From the NCBI RefSeq assembly GCF_049800775.1, contig NZ_JBNAFR010000002.1, positions 569,573 through 633,572 on the forward strand: a DNA stretch of 64,000 nt. The letters run 5' to 3'. The stretch comes from Dinoroseobacter sp049800775 (GTDB taxonomy: Bacteria; Pseudomonadota; Alphaproteobacteria; Rhodobacterales; Rhodobacteraceae). The position numbers and the translations under genes are program-made. Below are positions 58,931 through 64,000 of this stretch, piece by piece (positions within the stretch are counted from its first letter, which is position 1; every line of letters begins with the position of its first letter). The notes beneath the pieces are model-generated. The model did not search any database, had not been told where the DNA came from, and was given only the letters and a program-made list of their open reading frames with translations.

Positions 58931-60243
58931 TCCGCGGCCTCCCCCCGGTTCAGGCGGTCGAGGCGGGCGCGGACGCTGAGGCCGTGCGCCTCGAGGCTTT
59001 CGGAAATCGCCAGCCGTTCGGCGGCGGGGCCGATTTCGGCCAGCGCCTCGGGCGTCATCTTGGCAAGCGTCGTGCGCTTGACGAAATCCATCACCGAAAG
59101 GCCGGACGAGAACCGTGCCGAGCGTGCCGTGGGCAGCACGTGGTTCGGGCCACCGATATAGTCGCCGATCGCTTCTGGCGTCCAGGCGCCGAGGAAGATC
59201 GCACCGGCGTGGGTGATCTTTTCCGACAGCGCATCGGGATCGGCCACGCAAAGTTCGAGATGTTCCGGCGCCACACGGTTCGACAGGGCGGCGGCCTCGT
59301 CGAGATCGCGGACCGTGACCACGGCGCCGAAATCGCGCCAGCTCGGGCCCGCGATCGCGCGCCGCTCAAGCGTTTCGAGCCGGGTCTCGACCGCGGCGGC
59401 GACCGCGCGTCCAAACTCCGCGTCATCGGTGATCAGGATGGACTGCGCGCTCTCGTCATGCTCGGCCTGGCTCAGCAGGTCCACGGCGATCCAGTCCGGG
59501 TCATTGTCGCGATCCGCGATCACGAGGATCTCTGACGGGCCGGCGATCATGTCGATCCCGACGCGGCCAAAGACCCGGCGCTTGGCGGCGGCCACATAGG
59601 CGTTGCCCGGCCCGGTGATCTTGTCCACGGCCGCGATGGTCTCGGTGCCATAGGCCAGCGCCGCAATCGCCTGCGCGCCCCCGATCCGGTAGACGGTGTC
59701 GACCCCCGACAGTCGGGCGGCCAGCAGGACCAGCGGGTTCACCACGCCATCCGGGGTCGGCGCGCAGATCACCAGCCGTTCCACCCCGGCCACCTGAGCG
59801 GGGATCGCATTCATCAGCACCGAAGACGGGTAGGAGGCCAGCCCCCCGGGCACATAGAGACCTGCCGCCGAAACCGGGGTCCAGCGCCAGCCCAGCTCAG
59901 CCCCGGTCGGCTCGGTCCAGCGGGCGTCTTCGGGCATCTGGCGGGCGTGGTAGGCGCGGATGCGCTCGGCGGCGAGTTCCAAAGCCGCGCGTTCATCGGC
60001 GGGGACCTTGGCAATCTCGGCCTCGATCTCGGCGGGAGAGAAGGCCAGCGTCTCGGGCGTCAGCTCCAGTCGGTCGAACTTCGCCGTCAGCTCGAGCACT
60101 GCGGCATCGCCCCGGGCGCGCACATCGGCGATGATCGCGGCCACCGTGTCGTCCACATCCACGGCATCCTCGCGCTTCATCGTCAGGAGCTGTGCGACCT
60201 GCGTTTCGAATTGCGGATCGGTGCTGGACAGGAACATCGGCAT
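58927..60243 (-). CDS. hisD: Histidinol dehydrogenase
   Basis: A 438-residue zinc enzyme that oxidises L-histidinol to L-histidine in two NAD-dependent steps. Marked segments are PGGLASYPSSVLMNAIPAQVAGV, GAQAIAALAYGTETI, ITGPGNAYVAAAKRRVFG, AGPSEILVIAD and AEHDESAQS with the catalytic Glu/His region (all family hallmarks, quoted in part). AAAGGAG precedes the ATG at 60243. It is in the conserved murA-DUF2948-hisD-UPF0262 series rather than a his operon. Confidence 0.96.
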   Translation of the reverse strand: MPMFLSSTDPQFETQVAQLLTMKREDAVDVDDTVAAIIADVRARGDAAVLELTAKFDRLELTPETLAFSPAEIEAEIAKVPADERAALELAAERIRAYHARQMPEDARWTEPTGAELGWRWTPVSAAGLYVPGGLASYPSSVLMNAIPAQVAGVERLVICAPTPDGVVNPLVLLAARLSGVDTVYRIGGAQAIAALAYGTETIAAVDKITGPGNAYVAAAKRRVFGRVGIDMIAGPSEILVIADRDNDPDWIAVDLLSQAEHDESAQSILITDDAEFGRAVAAAVETRLETLERRAIAGPSWRDFGAVVTVRDLDEAAALSNRVAPEHLELCVADPDALSEKITHAGAIFLGAWTPEAIGDYIGGPNHVLPTARSARFSSGLSVMDFVKRTTLAKMTPEALAEIGPAAERLAISESLEAHGLSVRARLDRLNRGEAAE

Positions 60244-60303
60244 GGGGCTCTCCTTTGTGGGGCGAGACATAGCCGCCGCCGCCAGCCACCTCAAGCGCGC
60301 GCG

Positions 60304-60780
60304 TTACGGATGCGAGGGGGATTTCCGCGAGGGCGCGAGATAGGGGCGGGTCACATCCTGCAGGGTGACGTTGATGCACTCGACCGACAGGGCAATCGCC
60401 CCATCCCCCGCCAGCGTCAGCTCCAGCGTGCCCGCGCCGTCCTCAGCAGGGGCAAAGGACAGCGACAGCAGCGACAGGATCGTGTCCGCATCGCCGCGCA
60501 CGACACCCGCACTGCGCACGGCCAGCGCATCATCGATAACCAGCATGGTTTGCACCCGCTCGACCGGGCGGCCCCGCGCCTCGGCGCGGTCGCGATCCTC
60601 CCAGCGGAAGCGGTTGAGCAGCAGGGCAAAGCGCCGTTCGGATTTCCGCCAGCTCATCTCGCTGGCCGGGAACACGGCGTCCTGCACCAGCGCGGAGATC
60701 ACTTCCAGATCCTTGGCATCCTCCGCCATCAGGCGCAGGGGGCTTTCGCCGCCATCTTCGAAGGTTGCGTCTTGGCTCAT
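60304..60780 (-). CDS. DUF2948 family protein
   Basis: A 158-residue protein conserved in alphaproteobacteria between murA and hisD. Typical pieces are LRLMAEDAKDLEVISALVQDAV and RRFALLLNRFRWED (first partly quoted). No known motif or membrane segment. It overlaps murA by four bases; function unknown. Confidence 0.88.
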   Translation of the reverse strand: MSQDATFEDGGESPLRLMAEDAKDLEVISALVQDAVFPASEMSWRKSERRFALLLNRFRWEDRDRAEARGRPVERVQTMLVIDDALAVRSAGVVRGDADTILSLLSLSFAPAEDGAGTLELTLAGDGAIALSVECINVTLQDVTRPYLAPSRKSPSHP

Positions 60781-62045
60781 TGCTCTTTCACCCGCTCGAT
60801 ACTCGCCCCGCAGGCGCTCAGCTTTTCCTCGACCCGTTCATAGCCGCGATCCAGATGATAGACCCGGCTGACAACGGTTTCCCCCTCGGCGGCCAGGGCC
60901 GCGAGGATCAGCGAGACACTGGCGCGCAGATCCGTTGCCATGACCGGCGCACCCTTGAGGCGCTCGACCCCGGTCACGGTGGCTGTGCCGCCATGGACAT
61001 CGATCTGCGCCCCCATGCGGATCAGTTCCGGCGCATGCATGAAGCGGTTCTCGAAGATTTTCTCCTCGAGCACCGAGACCCCCTCGGCGGTGCAGAGCAA
61101 CGCCATCATCTGGGCCTGCAGATCCGTGGGAAAGCCCGGGAAGGGCTCGGTCACCACATCCACGGCCCGCACGCGGCCATTGGCACGGGCCACGCGCAAC
61201 CCGCCCTCGGTCTCGGTCACGCTGATGCCTGCCGCATCGAGCTTTTCCGCGAAGGACGCCACGAGGTCCATGCGCCCGCCCAGCAATTCAACCTCGCCGC
61301 CGGTGATGGCCGGGGCCAGCATATAGGTGCCCAGCTCGATCCGGTCGGTGACTACCGGATGGGTCGCCCCATGGAGCCGGTCGACGCCTTCGACGGTGAT
61401 AGTCGATGTTCCGGCCCCGTCGATCCTTGCGCCCATCTTGGTCAGGCAGGCCGCCAGATCGACGATCTCGGGCTCGCGCGCCGCGTTCTTGAGCACCGTG
61501 GTGCCCTTGGCGAGGGTCGCCGCCATCAGGATGTTCTCGGTGGCCCCGACCGAGACAAAGGGAAACTCGAAGGTCGCGCCCCTGAGCCCGCCGGGGGCCT
61601 TTGCATGGACATAGCCTTCGCGCAGATCGAGCTCGGCCCCCAACGCCTCAAGACCCTTGAGATGCAGGTCCACGGGCCGCGCGCCGATCGCGCAGCCGCC
61701 GGGCAGGGACACGACCGCATGCCCGTCCCGCGCCAGCATGGGCCCGAGGACGAGGATCGAGGCCCGCATCTTGCGCACGATGTCGTAATCGGCGGTGTGG
61801 TTGTTGATGTCATGGCTCGACAGGGCGAGGACCTTGCCCTCCTGCAGGCTGCTCACTTCGGCCCCCAGCGAGCCCAAAAGCGCCGTCATCGTCGAGATAT
61901 CGCTCAGCCGCGGGGCATTGGTCAGCGTCAGGGGCTCATCGCTGAGCAGCGTGGCAGGCATCAGGGTGAGACAGGCGTTCTTCGCGCCCGCAATCGGGAT
62001 CGCGCCCCTCAGAGGCGCGCCGCCGCGAATGATAATCTGGTCCAT
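60777..62045 (-). CDS. murA: UDP-N-acetylglucosamine 1-carboxyvinyltransferase
   Basis: A 422-residue enzyme of the first committed peptidoglycan step, adding enolpyruvate from PEP to UDP-GlcNAc. The start IIRGGAPLRGAIPIAGAKNA contains the K-N pair, and the catalytic Cys lies in SLPGGCAIGARPVDLH, the fosfomycin target. TEPFPGFPTDLQAQMMALL (partly quoted) and MHAPELIRMGA complete the signature. Confidence 0.97.
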   Translation of the reverse strand: MDQIIIRGGAPLRGAIPIAGAKNACLTLMPATLLSDEPLTLTNAPRLSDISTMTALLGSLGAEVSSLQEGKVLALSSHDINNHTADYDIVRKMRASILVLGPMLARDGHAVVSLPGGCAIGARPVDLHLKGLEALGAELDLREGYVHAKAPGGLRGATFEFPFVSVGATENILMAATLAKGTTVLKNAAREPEIVDLAACLTKMGARIDGAGTSTITVEGVDRLHGATHPVVTDRIELGTYMLAPAITGGEVELLGGRMDLVASFAEKLDAAGISVTETEGGLRVARANGRVRAVDVVTEPFPGFPTDLQAQMMALLCTAEGVSVLEEKIFENRFMHAPELIRMGAQIDVHGGTATVTGVERLKGAPVMATDLRASVSLILAALAAEGETVVSRVYHLDRGYERVEEKLSACGASIERVKEQ

Positions 62046-62057
62046 CTGTGCCTGTCC

Positions 62058-62240
62058 TTATGCCCGGCCATTCTCGTCGGTCGGAGTCTGATCTGCCTCG
62101 GGGTCTGCCGCTCTGCGCGCCCTGGCCTGCGCCTTTCGCCGCTGCATGTTCGCCTTCAGCGCATCCTTGAGACGCGCTGCGCGCGCATCCTTTTCGGTTG
62201 GCCTGTCGCCCGAGCTATGTCCAGAGTTTTTTCGCCCCAT
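62058..62240 (-). CDS. Small basic hypothetical protein upstream of murA
   Basis: A 60-residue highly charged protein: MGRKNSGHSSGDRPTEKDAR, then AARLKDALKANMQRRKAQARARRAA, partly quoted. It resembles small Lys/Arg/Ala-rich proteins often found just before murA in Rhodobacteraceae. It lies 12 bp upstream of murA and shares a frame, by chance, with the recombinase remnant across the tRNA; a gene finder could merge them wrongly. Confidence 0.6.
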   Translation of the reverse strand: MGRKNSGHSSGDRPTEKDARAARLKDALKANMQRRKAQARARRAADPEADQTPTDENGRA

Positions 62241-62344
62241 GGGGGACGTCTTATCGCAGCCGGAAAAAAGGGTCCAGATTGCGCTTGCGCCGCTCTGCGT
62301 TTGGGCGTAATCAGCCGCCCATCGCGAAGGCCACTTCGCAGGCT

Positions 62345-62419
<75 letters not shown>

Positions 62420-62727
62420 TCTCATGCTTTTTTCCGGATAACCCTCCTAACACCTTGAAAGGTAAGGTCGTTTTTGGAGTTCCATACACACCTTCCGGCG
62501 TGTAGGTCAGCGGATCTGAAAAAGCCAGTCTCAGCACTGTCTGACGGACCGCGTAGCTCCCATTTTTGTATATATCCCAAGGCCTTGAGAGGAACCGCAA
62601 GGAAAGTTCCATACATTCTTCAAACCTCGCTGCATTCGGGAGGGGTTCTTCGGCCTTCGAGACCAACACCAACTTCTCACGTTCGAGCTTTTCGATCTTG
62701 GTTTCCAGAGCTTTTAGAACAGAGGTG
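62420..62727 (-). pseudogene. C-terminal remnant of a large serine recombinase
   Basis: On minus, ALETKIEKLEREKLVLVSKA is the coiled-coil end of large serine recombinases, followed by FEECMELSLRFLSRPWDIYKNGSY, partly quoted, then LRLAFSDPLTYTPEGVYGTP and LPFKVLGGLSGKK. The 5' part has been cut off by the IS3 insertion, and the frame then runs without a stop through tRNA-Thr. Hence an integrated element once used this tRNA, and only the end of its integrase gene is left. Confidence 0.75.
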
Positions 62728-62752
62728 TGAGCTACCCCCCGAAATTCGGACA
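62728..62752. repeat. IS3 element left inverted repeat
   Basis: TGAGCTACCCCCCGAAATTC followed by GGACA; it matches the complement of the right repeat in 18 of 25 positions or so, including the outer eight bases. Confidence 0.85.
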
Positions 62753-62807
62753 CTGACGTAAGCTACGAATTGCTGTCTGCTGATCTTCGACGAAGAGGAG
62801 ATCAGAG

Positions 62808-63101
62808 ATGTCGAAACGGAAGAACCATTCGCCTGAGTTCAAGGCCAAAGTTGCGCTTGAGGCATTGAAGGGCGAGCGGACGGTTGCTGAGTTGGCAAGC
62901 CAGTTTGGCGTTCACCCGACGATGATCCACAGCTGGAAGCGTGCGCTGCTTGAAGGCGCGTCTGGCGTGCTCGAGCGTGGTGGCCGAAAGACGCCGGAAG
63001 TGGACGAAGAACAGGTCAAGGACCTGCACGCCAAGATCGGGGAGCTGGCTGTGGCCAATGATTTTCTGTCACGAAAGCTCAAACCGTGGACCGGCAAGTG
63101 A
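62808..63101 (+). CDS. IS3-family transposase OrfA
   Basis: A 97-residue helix-turn-helix protein: SPEFKAKVALEALKGERTVA, ELASQFGVHPTMIHSWKRAL, then a Leu/Lys-rich coiled coil (VKDLHAKIGELAVANDFLSRKL). It binds the inverted repeats. It overlaps orfB by 16 bases. Confidence 0.93.
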   Translation: MSKRKNHSPEFKAKVALEALKGERTVAELASQFGVHPTMIHSWKRALLEGASGVLERGGRKTPEVDEEQVKDLHAKIGELAVANDFLSRKLKPWTGK

Positions 63102-63961
63102 GGCGGAAGATGGTTGAACCAGCCAATACCGATCTGTCGATTGGCAAACAGTGCAGGCTGCTGTCGATCTCGCGGTCATCATTCTACTACACGCCCAAGG
63201 GCGAGACGGCGATGAACCTGATGCTGATGCGTCAGATCGACGAGCAGTTCCTGGAAACACCGTTCTTCGGTGTCCGGCAGATGACTTGGCACCTGCGCAA
63301 CGAGGGACATCTGGTCAACGAGAAGCGTATCCGCCGATTGATGCGGCTGATGGGGCTCATGCCGATCTACCAGAAGCCCAACACCAGCAAGGCGGCGAAG
63401 GGGCACAAGACGTATCCCTATCTGTTGCGCGGTTTGCGGGTGACCCGGCCCAACCAGGTCTGGGCCGCAGATATCACCTATCTGCCGATGCGGCGTGGGT
63501 TCCTGTATCTGGTGGCGGTCATGGACTGGTACACCCGCAAGGTGCTGGCCTGGCGCATATCCAACACGCTGGAAGCAGACTTCTGCGTCGAGGCGCTGAA
63601 CGAGGCGATCCACCGCTTCGGCCCGCCCGAGATCATGAACACCGACCAGGGCAGCCAGTTCACGTCGTTTGCCTGGACCGACCGGCTGCGGCGATCCGGC
63701 GTGCGCATCTCGATGGATGGCAAGGGACGCTTCCTCGACAACATCTTCGTGGAACGGCTCTGGCGAAGCCTCAAATACGAATGCGTCTACCTGCACGCTT
63801 GGGAAACCGGATCAGAGGCGACGGCGGGTGTCGGAAAATGGATCGAGTTCTACAACCGCAAGCGCCCCCATTCCGCCCTTGGCGGCCAACCGCCAGCCAT
63901 GGTCTATTGGCTGAGAAAAGACGAAACCCAACCCGATCAGCAGGAGCAGAGAGTAGCTTAG
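63086..63961 (+). CDS. IS3-family transposase OrfB (DDE catalytic)
   Basis: A 291-residue integrase-fold protein. The HTH_21-like start (LLSISRSSFYYTPKG) is followed by the rve domain with DDE residues in WAADITYLPM, NTDQGSQFTS and VERLWRSLKYE. It starts with GTG or is made by -1 frameshifting from orfA; no classical A6G slippery run is seen, only GAAAGCTCAAACC. Intact, so the element may be active. Confidence 0.93.
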   Translation: MDRQVRRKMVEPANTDLSIGKQCRLLSISRSSFYYTPKGETAMNLMLMRQIDEQFLETPFFGVRQMTWHLRNEGHLVNEKRIRRLMRLMGLMPIYQKPNTSKAAKGHKTYPYLLRGLRVTRPNQVWAADITYLPMRRGFLYLVAVMDWYTRKVLAWRISNTLEADFCVEALNEAIHRFGPPEIMNTDQGSQFTSFAWTDRLRRSGVRISMDGKGRFLDNIFVERLWRSLKYECVYLHAWETGSEATAGVGKWIEFYNRKRPHSALGGQPPAMVYWLRKDETQPDQQEQRVA

Positions 63962-63975
63962 ATCACGCCGGAAAC

Positions 63976-64000
63976 TGTCCAAACATTGGGGAGTAGCTCA
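63976..64000. repeat. IS3 element right inverted repeat
   Basis: Ends GGGGAGTAGCTCA at the last base of the window, the complement of the left end's TGAGCTAC start. Confidence 0.85.

Larger units (their letters stand above)
62728..64000 (+). mobile_element. Complete IS3-family insertion sequence
   Basis: A 1273-bp element bounded by 25-bp imperfect inverted repeats beginning TGAGCTAC at both ends, with orfA and orfB in the -1 relation. It interrupts the serine recombinase gene. Target duplication cannot be seen since the right end is the last base of the window. Confidence 0.9.

Overview
The window is 64 kb of high-GC DNA (about two thirds G+C) with long, tightly packed genes, many ATGA or TGATG stop-start overlaps and an abundance of TRAP and tricarboxylate transporters. 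With the murA-DUF2948-hisD-UPF0262 / infA-maf-RNase G-yacG blocks, the NDUFS4-type complex I subunit and the irpA-imelysin group, this points to an alphaproteobacterium of the Rhodobacteraceae/Roseobacter lineage, probably marine. This assignment rests on gene content, not on an rRNA gene.

Layout. 0.1-3.7 kb: a low-GC membrane-anchored protein, uvrB (with a LexA-like and a perfect FNR-type box upstream) and a complex I accessory subunit. 3.7-9.8 kb: an iron-associated periplasmic cluster (two imelysins, a di-haem cytochrome, a DUF1513 protein and two small ORFs) behind a strong palindrome. 9.8-19.4 kb, minus strand: Fe-type alcohol dehydrogenase, aldehyde dehydrogenase and a glutamine-synthetase-like ligase, unexpectedly preceded in the same tight gene string by a contractile-tail tube and sheath pair, then a TRAP transporter and an N-formylglutamate amidohydrolase family protein, with a divergent RpiR regulator. 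20.4-27.8 kb: an SGNH hydrolase, a TAXI-TRAP system and a second DctPQM TRAP system with a PEP mutase/isocitrate lyase family enzyme.

27.8-34.2 kb: a glycosyltransferase and a UDP-glucuronate decarboxylase-like epimerase (minus), then a promoter and an overlapping three-gene cassette on plus: nucleotidyltransferase-like protein, Gly-rich collagen-like protein with TIG-like C-terminus, and an alpha/alpha-toroid terpene-cyclase-like protein. 34.3-43.4 kb: hemerythrin, fumarylacetoacetase, then a tricarboxylate uptake locus (tctD-tctE, a tctC interrupted by a one-base frameshift, a TctA-TctB-like fusion, a PrpF-type isomerase and a tandem universal stress protein). The regulator gene and tctC share a phased direct repeat upstream that may be the TctD operator.

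43.8-54.2 kb is an accessory region: a RecQ-UvrD helicase gene with an internal deletion, a decayed IS5-family copy, and a four-gene minus-strand operon made of a B12-type radical SAM enzyme, a bacterial nitric oxide synthase oxygenase, a small membrane protein and a family 2 glycosyltransferase. It ends next to tRNA-Phe. This nitric oxide synthase/radical SAM operon is my leading candidate for an undescribed system; the sheath/tube pair inside a catabolic operon and the Gly-rich/cyclase cassette follow.

54.2-64 kb is a conserved housekeeping block (yacG, RNase E/G, maf, infA, nitrilase, GNAT, LMW phosphatase, UPF0262, hisD, DUF2948, murA), tRNA-Thr, the tail of a large serine recombinase and an intact IS3-family element whose right inverted repeat ends exactly at the window edge. 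All functions are read from translated sequence and motifs by eye; no database search was possible.
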